Source: Catalinimonas niigatensis (GTDB lineage Bacteria; Bacteroidota; Bacteroidia; Cytophagales; Cyclobacteriaceae). From it: 64,000 nucleotides of DNA. A model generated the notes under the pieces. It saw only the letters and a list, made by a program, of their open reading frames with translations. It searched no databases and was not told the DNA's origin. The stretch's first letter is position 1; the number at the start of each line of letters is the position of its first letter. Positions 53,940-62,513 of the stretch are shown one piece after another. Both the position numbers and the translations under genes were made by a program. Where the stretch lies: positions 5,257,501 through 5,321,500 of the forward strand of contig NZ_CP119422.1 in assembly GCF_030506285.1 (NCBI RefSeq). Reading direction: 5' to 3'.

Positions 53940-54845
53940 ATGAAAAACTTAGACCAAAACACCACCATCGGCTGGATAGGCACTGGAGTAATGGGCACTT
54001 CCATGCTTTCACTTCTCCAAAAACAAGGCTACAAATCGGTAGTGTATAACCGCACTAAAAAGAAAGCTCAGTCATTAGTTGATGCCGGAGCCGAATGGGC
54101 AGATTCTCCTCAGGCAGTAGCAGAACAAGCCCAGGTGATTTTTACCATTGTAGGTTTTCCTGAAGATGTACGGGAAGTTTATCTGGGAGAGAAGGGTGTT
54201 ATTCAGGCTGCTAAGGAAGGTAGTATCGTAGTGGATATGACAACTACTGAACCCAGTCTTGCTAGGGAAATTTATACAGAAGCCAAGAAAAAAGGAGTTT
54301 CTGCCATAGATGCTCCCGTATCGGGTGGAGATGTAGGCGCTAAAAACGGTACCTTGTCTATCATGGTAGGAGGAGATAAAGAGGCAGTGGATATCGTTAT
54401 GCCGCTTTTTGAGATTATGGGAAAAAATATCGTCTATCAAGGCAAGGCGGGAAATGGACAGCATACCAAAATGTGTAACCAGATTACTATCTCAGGCACC
54501 ATGATCGGTGTATGTGAATGTCTTCTCTATGGTTATAAAGCTGGTCTGGATCTGCCTACTATGCTTAAATCCATCAGCGGCGGTGCAGCAGCCTGCTGGA
54601 CCTTAGACAACCTTGCTCCCCGTATCGTCAACCGTAATTTTGATCCCGGCTTTTATGTGGAACATTTCATCAAGGATATGGGTATTGCGTTGGTGGAAGC
54701 CAATCGCATGGGGCTGGCATTGCCCGGTCTGGCTCTGGTCAAACAAATGTATGAAGCGGTCAAAGCCCAGGGACACGGCAAATTGGGCACCCAGGCGCTG
54801 ATGCTAGGTCTGGAAAAATTGTCTAATGTAGAAAATAAAAAATAA
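53940..54845 (+). CDS. NAD(P)-dependent 3-hydroxyisobutyrate dehydrogenase-family oxidoreductase
   Basis: I start at ATG 53940 ([23 protein letters not shown]). The frame itself opens with a TTG nine bases upstream. The 301-residue protein has the Rossmann loop GWIGTGVMG, the substrate-site signature [22 protein letters not shown] and the catalytic-Lys segment [15 protein letters not shown]. Members oxidise beta-hydroxyacids such as 3-hydroxyisobutyrate or tartronate semialdehyde, or act as succinic semialdehyde reductases. The substrate here is open. It is followed 75 bases later by a sugar isomerase-like gene, which suggests a shared small-carbohydrate pathway. Confidence 0.92.
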   Translation: MKNLDQNTTIGWIGTGVMGTSMLSLLQKQGYKSVVYNRTKKKAQSLVDAGAEWADSPQAVAEQAQVIFTIVGFPEDVREVYLGEKGVIQAAKEGSIVVDMTTTEPSLAREIYTEAKKKGVSAIDAPVSGGDVGAKNGTLSIMVGGDKEAVDIVMPLFEIMGKNIVYQGKAGNGQHTKMCNQITISGTMIGVCECLLYGYKAGLDLPTMLKSISGGAAACWTLDNLAPRIVNRNFDPGFYVEHFIKDMGIALVEANRMGLALPGLALVKQMYEAVKAQGHGKLGTQALMLGLEKLSNVENKK

Positions 54846-54920
54846 GCTGTATTTCAGTTTGTAACTTTCCACTGAAATCTGACTTGAGGAAAGGTAAGAT
54901 TCTGATAAACCTTCAATATT

Positions 54921-55739
54921 ATGAACCTTCAGTTTTTTTGTCCGCGCTGGGGAAGTGAAGATTTGCCTTACGAAGTCTTTTTTGAAAAAGTAAAAGAAGC
55001 AGGCTATGATGGCGTGGAAATGGCGCTGCCGCTGGACGAAGATGAGCGGGATGAGATTGTAGGACTGATGAAACAGTTTAAACTGCTGTTGATTGGTCAG
55101 CATTGGGAGTGTAGCTTATCGGCAACAGAAACTTACGAACCGGATTATGAAAAGTACCTGAGAAATCTGGCAGCGGTAAAACCGCTCTTCATCAATTCTC
55201 AGAGTGGAAAGGATTTCTTCGCTCAGGCACATAATGTACAGATTATCCAACTTGCTGATCGGATCGCCCGGGAGACAGGAGTAAAAATCGTACATGAAAC
55301 GCATAGAGGCAAATTTTCCTATGCCATTGGTATGATGGCTTCATACCTGAAAGCACTGCCTGATCTGCGGCTTTGCGCTGACTTTTCGCATTGGTGTGTA
55401 GTCTCTGAGTCGCTGCTGGAAGCTCCCGAACAGGAAGCGATGCTACGAGAAGTTTTCCCCAGAGTAGATCATATCCATGCCCGTGTCGGCTTTCAGCAGG
55501 CACCGCAAGTCTCCGAACCCAAAGCGCCGGAATTTCAGGAAGCCTTGGACAGACATTTAGCATGGTGGGATAGCATTGTGAAGATGCATATTGAGCAGGG
55601 AAAAGAGTATTTGACCATTACCCCGGAAGTTGGCCCTGCCCCTTATATGCCACAATTGCCCTTTGTCTGCGAGCCGCTTACCAATCAGTGGGAAGCCAAC
55701 TGCTTTATGATGCATCTGCTCAGGGATCATTTCGCCTAG
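54921..55739 (+). CDS. Sugar phosphate isomerase/epimerase-like TIM-barrel protein
   Basis: The 272-residue protein belongs to the xylose isomerase-like TIM-barrel superfamily (AP_endonuc_2). Barrel strands with metal ligands are seen in GYDGVEMALP, IVHETHRGKFSY, LRLCADFSHWCV and VDHIHARVGFQ, with ITPEVGPAPY late. Glu and Asp/His at strand ends are intact, so it is probably a metal-dependent enzyme. The substrate is unknown; many relatives act on keto-sugars or inositols. It follows the HIBADH-family gene in the same direction, and its end overlaps the convergent HExxH gene by 20 bases. Confidence 0.87.
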   Translation: MNLQFFCPRWGSEDLPYEVFFEKVKEAGYDGVEMALPLDEDERDEIVGLMKQFKLLLIGQHWECSLSATETYEPDYEKYLRNLAAVKPLFINSQSGKDFFAQAHNVQIIQLADRIARETGVKIVHETHRGKFSYAIGMMASYLKALPDLRLCADFSHWCVVSESLLEAPEQEAMLREVFPRVDHIHARVGFQQAPQVSEPKAPEFQEALDRHLAWWDSIVKMHIEQGKEYLTITPEVGPAPYMPQLPFVCEPLTNQWEANCFMMHLLRDHFA

Positions 55740-56253
55740 AACGCATGGCCATCAGGTTATAAGTTTTGTATTGATCATATAGCTTAACTGAGGTTGCCTG
55801 TGCTTCCCGCTCCCAGGGACGTTCATGATAGGCCGTGTTTCTGAGGTCGGTACACTGACTGCCCCGCCAGCTATACTGATCGTTGTTGCACAGTTTGAGT
55901 TTACCCATGACAAATTGCTGGGCATGCACCATTTCATGGGCCAGTGTTATCATTTGGACACTCCTTCTTTTTCGTTTGTTGATACGGATATAGATTTGAT
56001 GCCATCCTCCCAAAACTTCTTCACTTTGATATTGCGTATACCCCAAATTAACTGGGTTAATGTTGTGGGTAAAACTGATGATAATATGTGTTTTTTTATC
56101 CAGTCCCAGAATTTCCGCGTAGTGAAGTGCTTGATTTAATATCTCCTTCTGATCATACGTTCCCTTAACGACAATGCTGGGCTGGGCATGGATACTGCCC
56201 ACAGATATCAATGAAATGAGCAGTGTACAAAAAGTAAGAAAACAAGTTTTCAT
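55720..56253 (-). CDS. Exported HExxH protein, probable zinc peptidase
   Basis: The 177-residue protein has a signal peptide (to about residue 24, GSIHAQ). It carries H106-E107-M-V-H110 in MITLAHEMVHAQQF, a gluzincin-like zinc site. Further on is a likely third ligand in WEREAQATSVKLYDQY, where the first or second Glu of EREA fits the E-x-x-A pattern. The core is small, about 150 residues. Close families are small DUF-type peptidases found in envelopes; the substrate is unknown. The stop overlaps the end of the isomerase gene on the opposite strand. Confidence 0.75.
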   Translation of the reverse strand: MKTCFLTFCTLLISLISVGSIHAQPSIVVKGTYDQKEILNQALHYAEILGLDKKTHIIISFTHNINPVNLGYTQYQSEEVLGGWHQIYIRINKRKRRSVQMITLAHEMVHAQQFVMGKLKLCNNDQYSWRGSQCTDLRNTAYHERPWEREAQATSVKLYDQYKTYNLMAMRSRRNDP

Positions 56254-56686
56254 AATGGTGGAGAAAAACAGGAAACAAACGAAAGTTTATGGTTAAAGTC
56301 TGTTTTCAGTTTTATAAGCTCTATTCATATGCCGTATATTTAAAAGATTGATACACAGTAGAATGCACCATTAGTTGTAAATTGTTGCTGACCGCTAATG
56401 CACAAAAATATCCGTCAACGGACACTCAGCTATATAGACAGCTAAGTCTTTAAGAAGTTGGGGAGAGTGAAACGGACAACTATCTTTCATCACAACTTTA
56501 CTTTTCGTTGATCTTTAAATTTCATAAAGAGTATGTGAAAAATAATGAGAAAAATTTCAGAACCAGGGTTACATATGCCCATGCCTGTACACTAACCTAT
56601 CAAAAGAGTTGTCTGAAAAAGATCAAAAATAAGTAAGTAGATAATTCTCATCTTAAGATTCGTAGGTAGAGCTAGATTGCTGAAGC

Positions 56687-56720
56687 AAATAGCTGGTTCG
56701 CAATTGCGGGCCAGCTATTT
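56687..56720 (+). terminator. Orphan intrinsic terminator
   Basis: AAATAGCTGG (56687-56696) is fully complementary to CCAGCTATTT (56711-56720). The loop contains the palindrome CGCAATTGCG (56699-56708), and TTTTACTTT follows on the plus strand. It has the form of an intrinsic terminator for a plus-strand transcript, yet no gene lies just upstream. A small RNA may end here. Confidence 0.6.
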
Positions 56721-56771
56721 TACTTTCCCCGTATTCAATTGTAAACGGGTTTAAAATAACCTACACCTTTG

Positions 56772-56779
56772 TATGTTTG
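56772..56779 (+). promoter_or_regulatory. Candidate -7 box of the ECF sigma gene
   Basis: TATGTTTG matches TAnnTTTG and lies 18 bases before ATG 56798. A clear TTTG -33 box at the usual spacing is not seen; TTG at 56739 is too far. It is a weak call. Confidence 0.3.
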
Positions 56780-56797
56780 TCGCCAAGGCTTAATTAC

Positions 56798-57433
56798 ATG
56801 CGGTTTTCTGCTAATTTTTTTGCTTACCTTAAGCAACCCCTTCCTTTAATCGCTTGTATAGATCCAAAACAAAGCCTAGACGTGAGTGATGGTACACTAC
56901 AGACACTAATCACTGGCTGCCTGAAGGGCAACAGAAAAAGCCAGGAAAAACTTTACCAAAGGTTTTATGCCTATGGTATGAGCGTCTGCTTGCGCTACAC
57001 GGATGAGGAAGATGAAGCGATAGAAGTGCTTAATGACAGCTTTATGAAAGTATTTACAAAACTGGATAGTTTTGATCTTCAGAAACCTTTTCAATCCTGG
57101 TTTAGGAGGATACTGATCAATACAGCGATTAATCACTACCATAAATATGAAAAGCATAAACACCATCAGTCTATAGAAGCAGGTAAACAATTGGTTGATG
57201 AGCAGAATATTCTCAGTCAGCTTTCTTATGAGGAGATTATTGGACTAATACAGCATTTATCACCAGTGTATCGTACTGTCTTTAACCTCTTTGTCATTGA
57301 TGGTTATACCCATGAAGAAATATCCGAAGCACTGCAAATTTCTATAGGAGCTTCCAAGTCTAACTTGTCCAGAGCCAGGGCTAATTTGCGTGTGATGTTG
57401 AAAAATAATAACAAAGTAGCGTGCAAGATATGA
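56798..57433 (+). CDS. ECF RNA polymerase sigma factor
   Basis: ATG 56798 is preferred over the TTG at 56777. Region 2 includes LYQRFYAYGMSVCLRYTDEE and QSWFRRILINTAINHYHKYE. Region 4 is LSPVYRTVFNLFVIDGYTHEEI with ISIGASKSNLSRARANLR. The first 25 residues are an unusual hydrophobic extension (FFAYLKQPLPLIACI). Its stop overlaps the next start as ATGA at 57430-57433, so the sigma factor and the membrane-barrel protein are translated together. It probably controls the six-gene run to 61375. Confidence 0.92.
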   Translation: MRFSANFFAYLKQPLPLIACIDPKQSLDVSDGTLQTLITGCLKGNRKSQEKLYQRFYAYGMSVCLRYTDEEDEAIEVLNDSFMKVFTKLDSFDLQKPFQSWFRRILINTAINHYHKYEKHKHHQSIEAGKQLVDEQNILSQLSYEEIIGLIQHLSPVYRTVFNLFVIDGYTHEEISEALQISIGASKSNLSRARANLRVMLKNNNKVACKI

Positions 57434-58638
57434 GTGATCATGAATTTGATGCTTTGTTTAGAAAAGCAGCCGAAAACCTGGAGGTACCTTATAATCCCAG
57501 GGGCTGGAAGCGTATGCATGCTCGTCTGAATGAGGCAGGTGGCATGGGCTACATTAGAAGAGGATTGTGGGGCTTAGGTGCTTTGCTGTTGCTGCTGAGT
57601 ACTGGCTGGTGGCTCAATGAATCAGGGGTAGTAGGAAAGCAGGATATCACCATAGAGCTTGGCGATACCCACAAGATTACCCTAAAAAGAGAAATACTGC
57701 CATTGCCAGAAGCAAATGTTTTCTCAGAAGGAGCCACTTTGGAAAGGACAAATCAACAGCTGACAGAAGAAAGTAAGGGAGAAGATCAAGAGGAAGTAAA
57801 CCAAGCGGAAAATGAGTTAGAAAGTAAATCCGATAAGGTAGATGAAGCAAGCGATACCTCTGATAGCCTAAGAATCAATATCGCTGCTATGCAGGGGGGT
57901 GATGAGATTTACTTCTTGCAAAGCTTAGGAATAAGCCAGGAAGCATGGACTTTGCAGATGCGGCAGTTGGATCAGATAAGTATGATAGAATTAGCCTATC
58001 CGAAAAAATCGCCACAGGAAGTAATTAAGACTCATAAGCCTGCTGCTTTAAACCGCTGGGGACTAAGCTTCGCACTTTCTCCTGATCTGAGCAGTGTGGG
58101 ATTAAAAGATATTCAAACCATGAGCACTAAAGCAGCTATCCAACTGGAGTTTTTTGCCTTGCCTAATATTAGCGTAAGCAGTGGAGTTATTTTCTCCAAT
58201 AAAATATATGATGCTTCACCGGAAGATTATCATCAGACATATAGCAATAATTACGTGCCTACCCATATCAATGCGCAATGTAAAGTATTGGATGTGCCTC
58301 TGAATATTCGTTGGTACGCATTGAATGGGGAGAAGAGCAGGTTTTTCATCAGTAGCGGTCTTTCTTCCTATCTGATGCTCTCTGAAGATTATGAATATGT
58401 ATATGCAACCAATGGAGGTAGCTATACCAGAGATTATGGGTATAAAAACAAAAATAATCACCTGTTTAAAGTCGCTAACTTCTCAGTAGGTTATGAGTAT
58501 GCCTTGGGCAAGCATTGGGCAGTACAGGCAGAGCCCTTTGTCAAGCTTCCGCTGGCAGGAGTGGGAGAGGGGGAGATTAAATTATCAACCATAGGTGCAT
58601 TTATATCTGTCCACTATCGCTGGGGAATGCGCCGGTAA
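57430..58638 (+). CDS. Sigma-linked membrane protein with C-terminal barrel-like domain
   Basis: The frame opens at GTG 57421, but ATG 57430 gives the ATGA overlap with the sigma gene. The protein has 402 residues: an N-terminal cytoplasmic segment with a DxxFR-type start (MSDHEFDALFRKAAENLEVP), a membrane helix at about 39-59, an acidic stretch rich in Glu (about 110-140), and then an outer-membrane-barrel-like domain of about 200 residues (WGLSFALSPDLSSVG ... FISVHYRWGMRR). This layout, an anti-sigma-like start plus membrane helix plus barrel-like end, recurs in Bacteroidota after ECF sigma genes. It is probably the anti-sigma factor, but the barrel part is odd for one. Confidence 0.75.
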   Translation: MSDHEFDALFRKAAENLEVPYNPRGWKRMHARLNEAGGMGYIRRGLWGLGALLLLLSTGWWLNESGVVGKQDITIELGDTHKITLKREILPLPEANVFSEGATLERTNQQLTEESKGEDQEEVNQAENELESKSDKVDEASDTSDSLRINIAAMQGGDEIYFLQSLGISQEAWTLQMRQLDQISMIELAYPKKSPQEVIKTHKPAALNRWGLSFALSPDLSSVGLKDIQTMSTKAAIQLEFFALPNISVSSGVIFSNKIYDASPEDYHQTYSNNYVPTHINAQCKVLDVPLNIRWYALNGEKSRFFISSGLSSYLMLSEDYEYVYATNGGSYTRDYGYKNKNNHLFKVANFSVGYEYALGKHWAVQAEPFVKLPLAGVGEGEIKLSTIGAFISVHYRWGMRR

Positions 58639-58779
58639 AACTTTTAAAATACCACCAATAAGTGGATCTAGGCTACAGATAATCCGGGGCGCTTGCTCCG
58701 GAATATCTTCCGGATGCCTGGGAAATCAATTTTTTAGCCGGAAAACTACGCAACTCTAAAATTACGTAACTCAATCAAT

Positions 58780-59571
58780 ATGAAAAGTTTCCATTATTTT
58801 TTGCTTCTCTTCTTATCCGGCCTGTTATTGTCATGCGGAGAAGATGAAGAAACTGCTACCTGTCCTGATAATTTTATCATCAGCACTTCTGAAGTGATAG
58901 ATGCCAGTTGTGAAGTGGCTAACGGAAGTATGCGCCTGACAAGCAGTGGAGCACAGGGTGCTGTAAGCTACCAATTGGATGGAGGAACCAGCCAGACTGA
59001 CGATACTTTTTTAGGGCTTGGTCCCGGAACATATCAGGTTTCTGCAGAAGATGCTGAGGGCTGTACTACTTCATTGACAGTGACAGTAGGAAATATAGAA
59101 ACGGAAATCAATGCCCAGGTGAGTACTACCTCTTCTGAATGTGGTGAAACGGAAGGCTCTATCGTCATAGATGCCAGTGGAGGTACTGCACCTTATAGCT
59201 ATAGTCTGGATGGTGAAAATTTTCAGTCAGAGAATGAGTTTAGTGCGCTTACCTCAGGAAACTATACCCTCACCGTAAAAGATGCTAATGGATGTACTAC
59301 GGAGCTGACTGCCAACGTTAATAGCGGAATCTCTTTTAGTGCCCGCATCAGCGACATCATCAGTACCAATTGCGCGGTGAGCGGCTGCCATGTTGCCGGC
59401 ACAGGAAGGTTAAACTTCAATGAAAAAAGCAATATTTTGGACAATGCTAACACCATCAAAAGCCGGACAGGCTCAAAAGTGATGCCTCCTCCCGATTCAG
59501 GCCGTTCCCTGAGCGATGATCAGATACAGGCTATCGCTTGCTGGGTAGATGATGGTGCTATCGATAACTAA
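58780..59571 (+). CDS. SprB-repeat lipoprotein with C-terminal CX4CH cytochrome-like domain
   Basis: This 263-residue lipoprotein has an SpII signal (SGLLLSCGEDEE, Cys at about residue 19). Two SprB-like repeats lie at about 25-105 and 107-185; each contains YQLDGG or YSLDGENF and ends GCTT. The last 75 residues form a cytochrome c-like domain with C198-A-V-S-G-C203-H204, a CX4CH spacing instead of CxxCH. VMPPPDSG gives a possible distal Met, and AIACWVDDGA is the family-typical ending. Its C-terminal 70 residues closely resemble the next gene's product. It is 141 bases after the barrel gene and probably belongs to the same operon. Confidence 0.85.
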   Translation: MKSFHYFLLLFLSGLLLSCGEDEETATCPDNFIISTSEVIDASCEVANGSMRLTSSGAQGAVSYQLDGGTSQTDDTFLGLGPGTYQVSAEDAEGCTTSLTVTVGNIETEINAQVSTTSSECGETEGSIVIDASGGTAPYSYSLDGENFQSENEFSALTSGNYTLTVKDANGCTTELTANVNSGISFSARISDIISTNCAVSGCHVAGTGRLNFNEKSNILDNANTIKSRTGSKVMPPPDSGRSLSDDQIQAIACWVDDGAIDN

Positions 59572-59613
59572 CCTTTATCCTAAACCATTTAATTTAAACT
59601 GAAAAGAAATCGT

Positions 59614-59955
59614 ATGAAAAATTGGATGATTTGTATGCTATCCATCTTAGTGATGGCTTGTGCCAGTGATAACGAAGAAGATTTATTCGGAGAAACAAAC
59701 TGTGGAGAGGAAGAGGTCTCTCTTGCCGATGATATTCAACCGATCATCAATGCCAACTGTGCCATCCCAGGCTGCCACGGTGGCAATCAGTCTCCCAATC
59801 TGGAGTCAGCGCAAGGGATTATAGGCAATGCTGCCCGTATCAGAGCGGTAACGCAAGGCGGCGTTATGCCTCCTGCCAATTCAGGTAAGGATTTGACTGA
59901 GGCTCAGATACAAGCCATCGCTTGCTGGGTAGATAATGGAGCACAAAACAACTGA
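59614..59955 (+). CDS. Small CX4CH cytochrome c-like lipoprotein
   Basis: The 113-residue protein has a lipoprotein signal (ILVMACASDNE, Cys at about residue 15). The heme-type motif is C49-A-I-P-G-C54-H55, again CX4CH. It is followed by VMPPANSG and ends AIACWVDNGAQNN. The domain is nearly the same as the C-terminus of the preceding protein, so the two arose by duplication. Both probably carry electrons at the membrane surface if heme is attached. CX4CH needs an adapted maturation route or may bind something other than heme. It sits 42 bases after its paralog and six before yceI. Confidence 0.82.
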   Translation: MKNWMICMLSILVMACASDNEEDLFGETNCGEEEVSLADDIQPIINANCAIPGCHGGNQSPNLESAQGIIGNAARIRAVTQGGVMPPANSGKDLTEAQIQAIACWVDNGAQNN

Positions 59956-59961
59956 TAAACT

Positions 59962-60507
59962 ATGAAGTATTTTTTGATTACAGCCCTATTCTTATCAAGT
60001 TATTTCTTTTCAACAGCGGAGGCTCAGAAGTATCGATTATCTTCCAGCGAAGTTTCCTTCTTTTCGGATGCTCCAATGGAAGATATTGAAGCTTTTAATA
60101 AGGACAGCAAAAGTATATTTGATGCCAGTACCGGAGAGATTGCTTTTGTAGTGCCTATCAAAAGTTTTGAGTTTAAGAAATCCCTGATGCAGGAGCATTT
60201 CAACGAAAACTATCTGGAGTCAGACAAATATCCTGATGCGAAATTTGAGGGAAAACTACAGGGATACGAAGCGGGAAAGACCGCGCAGGAAGTAATTGCC
60301 AAGGGTAAACTTACTATACATGGAATTACCCATGAAGTGGAAGTGCCCGGCTCTGTAAAAGAGAATGGCTCAGGTCTGGAAATGCAGGCTGTTTTTCCTA
60401 TCAAGGTAGCCGACTATGATATTGATATTCCTAAAATAGTCTTTTATAATATCGCCGAAGAAGTAGAAGTACGTGTTCATTTTCAATACCAGCCTTATGT
60501 TCAGTAA
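59962..60507 (+). CDS. YceI family protein
   Basis: The 181-residue protein has a signal peptide (to about residue 22, STAEAQ). The YceI lipocalin-like beta barrel follows: SSSEVSFFSDAPMEDIEAFN, FEFKKSLMQEHFNENYLESDKYPDAKFEG (ends cited) and GKLTIHGITHEVEVPG. YceI proteins bind polyisoprenoid or quinone-type lipids in the periplasm. It starts six bases after the cytochrome-like gene and its end overlaps the DUF5777 gene by 11 bases. Being wedged between cytochrome-like and barrel proteins suggests quinone or lipid handling for them. The family call is firm; the partnership is inferred. Confidence 0.92.
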   Translation: MKYFLITALFLSSYFFSTAEAQKYRLSSSEVSFFSDAPMEDIEAFNKDSKSIFDASTGEIAFVVPIKSFEFKKSLMQEHFNENYLESDKYPDAKFEGKLQGYEAGKTAQEVIAKGKLTIHGITHEVEVPGSVKENGSGLEMQAVFPIKVADYDIDIPKIVFYNIAEEVEVRVHFQYQPYVQ

Positions 60508-61375
60508 AATATTGATGACTTTATGCCTGGCACTTGGCCTGGGTGAATATATTCTTGCCCAGGGACTCTTGGATGAACTTGAAAATGAACAGGATAGCGT
60601 TCAACAAGTGGCAGATGCTACCTTCAAAGGAACCAGACTGATCAACGGCCATTCGGTAGAAACCGATGGAGAAGGTGAACTCAACTTTATCATCTCTCAC
60701 CGTTTTGGCCGGATCAACGGAGGTGCCTATGAGTTTTTTGGTTTGGATGAATCCAATGTCAGACTGGCCCTCGAGTATGGTTTGACAGACCGGCTCAATA
60801 TTGGCATTGGGAGAAGTTCATTTGAAAAGGTAATAGATGGTTTTGTAAAATACCGTCTATTACAACAGCAAAGCGGGGCGCAGGAAATTCCACTCTCCAT
60901 CACTGCATTTAGCAGCATGGCTATCAATACCCTGCGGAATGAGAATCCTGAGCGTGAATTGCAATTTAAATCCAGGGTGGATTATACCTATCAGTTGCTG
61001 ATGGCTCGCAAGTTTAGCAGTAACTTGTCGCTGCAACTCATGCCTACCCTGGTGCATCGCAATCTGGTAATGACCGCCGATCAGGACAACAATCTCTTTG
61101 CCCTGGGGGTAGGCGGACGCTATAAACTGACCAAAAGAGTAGCCTTGAACCTGGAATATTATTATCGGTTGAATGCAGACGCGGAAGAAAATTTTTATTA
61201 TAATCCTCTTGCCATTGGTTTTGACATAGAAACGGGAGGACATGTATTTCAGCTGCATTTTACCAATGCACGGTCAATGATTGAGGAGGGTTTTATTACT
61301 GAAAGTACAGGAAATTTTTTCTCAGGTGATATTCACTTCGGCTTTAATATTTCCCGTGTTTTTCAGTTAAAATAG
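60497..61375 (+). CDS. DUF5777 outer-membrane beta-barrel protein
   Basis: I start at ATG 60497 (MFSKILMTLCLALGLGEYILAQ, a signal peptide); it overlaps yceI by 11 bases. The 292-residue protein starts with a helix (LLDELENEQDSVQQV), then ATFKGTRLINGHSVETDGEGELNFIISHRFG, a DUF5777 signature (cited by its ends), and alternating strands (LNIGIGRSSFEKVIDGFVKY). DUF5777 proteins are predicted barrels found beside YceI and cytochrome-like genes in Bacteroidota. The last residue, after RVFQLK, is close to a typical barrel end. Its role is unknown; it may be the outer membrane part of the module. Confidence 0.87.
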   Translation: MFSKILMTLCLALGLGEYILAQGLLDELENEQDSVQQVADATFKGTRLINGHSVETDGEGELNFIISHRFGRINGGAYEFFGLDESNVRLALEYGLTDRLNIGIGRSSFEKVIDGFVKYRLLQQQSGAQEIPLSITAFSSMAINTLRNENPERELQFKSRVDYTYQLLMARKFSSNLSLQLMPTLVHRNLVMTADQDNNLFALGVGGRYKLTKRVALNLEYYYRLNADAEENFYYNPLAIGFDIETGGHVFQLHFTNARSMIEEGFITESTGNFFSGDIHFGFNISRVFQLK

Positions 61376-61458
61376 TAACCTCTACAACTAAAAAAGAGAG
61401 CGCATATCTGATTAAAAAAAGTTTATCTTTATCCTTTTCAAGAGAAACTTTTTTTGAA

Positions 61459-62307
61459 ATGAGGCTCAAAAGAATTCAATCTATTTTTATCACGGGAGCT
61501 ATACTCTGGGCAGCTTCTTTTTCCTGTACTCCCGCTGCTTCTGATAGCACTCAAGCGAAAGAAAATCAAGGTGAAGCCTTAGAACTCCGGGTGATGGCTT
61601 ACAATATACATCACTGTAATCCTCCTTCTCAAGCAGGAAAGATAGATGTGGAAGCGATTGCCAAAACGATCCGGGAGCAGCAGCCTGACCTGGTAGCTTT
61701 ACAGGAAGTGGATGTGCAGACCGGCAGATCGGGTAATATTGATCAGGCAAAAATGCTTGCTGAGCAATTGGAAATGCACTACTACTTTGGCAAAGCTATT
61801 GATCATGACGGAGGAGAATATGGCGTAGCGATCTTGTCCCGCTTTCCGATATCAAAAGAACAGACGCATGCTTTGCCGACTCAAAAAGATACAGGAGGTG
61901 AACCCAGGATATTGGCTACAGTAAAAGTAGCGCTGCCTAATGGTAACAGCATCAGGTTTGGCAGTACACATTTAGATGCACAATCAGACGATGTCAACCG
62001 TCTCTTGCAGATCAAAGCAATAGGAGAGATTGCCTCCCAGGAGACTTTGCCCATGATTATTGCCGGAGATTTTAATGCGCCACCCGAATCGGAAGTAATC
62101 AGGATTTTAGATCAGTATTTTCAAAGAAGCTGCCAGAAGTGTGCCCCTACCATACCAGTCATCAATCCTACCAAAGCTATTGATTTTATTGCTTTCCGTC
62201 CTCAGGCTTCCTTTGAAATACAAACACATGAGGTGATTCCTGAAACCTATGCCTCTGATCATTTACCGGTATTTTCTATTCTCAGGATAAAAGATAACCA
62301 GCAATAG
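61459..62307 (+). CDS. Exported endonuclease/exonuclease/phosphatase-family lipoprotein
   Basis: The 282-residue protein has a lipoprotein signal (ILWAASFSC, Cys at about residue 23). The EEP fold has MAYNIHHCNPPSQ, LQEVDVQTGRSG, IIAGDFNAPPESEVI and SDHLPVFSIL, so the catalytic Asn, Glu, Asp and His residues are all present. Such secreted enzymes can be nucleases or phosphodiesterases on lipids or nucleotides. A lipid anchor points to action at the envelope. The gene stands 83 bases after DUF5777 on the same strand, and may or may not share its transcript. Confidence 0.88.
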   Translation: MRLKRIQSIFITGAILWAASFSCTPAASDSTQAKENQGEALELRVMAYNIHHCNPPSQAGKIDVEAIAKTIREQQPDLVALQEVDVQTGRSGNIDQAKMLAEQLEMHYYFGKAIDHDGGEYGVAILSRFPISKEQTHALPTQKDTGGEPRILATVKVALPNGNSIRFGSTHLDAQSDDVNRLLQIKAIGEIASQETLPMIIAGDFNAPPESEVIRILDQYFQRSCQKCAPTIPVINPTKAIDFIAFRPQASFEIQTHEVIPETYASDHLPVFSILRIKDNQQ

Positions 62308-62469
62308 TTTTGGCTTTTTACGATGCTGGTATTGTTTTTTTAGTAAAACGATGGGCATCCTAAAAGCTTTCAAAGTTATTTCATCAGTCTGTTTATATTA
62401 AAAAACAAAAGCCTTAAAATTTTGAACCTATTTTTCAAAAAAATGACCATAACCTAAGTATTAGGATAA

Positions 62470-62496
62470 TTTGCGATGAATATATTCGTATTTTTG
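62470..62496 (+). promoter_or_regulatory. Candidate promoter of the aminopeptidase gene
   Basis: TTTG at 62470-62473 and TATTTTTG at 62489-62496 resemble the Bacteroidota -33/-7 pair. The spacer is 15 bases, shorter than usual, so only the -7 box is convincing. The start codon follows 18 bases later. Confidence 0.35.
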
Positions 62497-62513
62497 ATAT
62501 AAAACCTGACCTC

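Larger units (their letters stand above)
56254..56797. other. Intergenic region with orphan terminator
   Basis: These 544 bases separate the HExxH gene from the sigma gene, which point away from each other. They include a plus-strand terminator-like hairpin (56687-56720) without any upstream plus-strand gene closer than 55739. No open frame with coding character was seen between 56254 and 56686. Confidence 0.5.
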
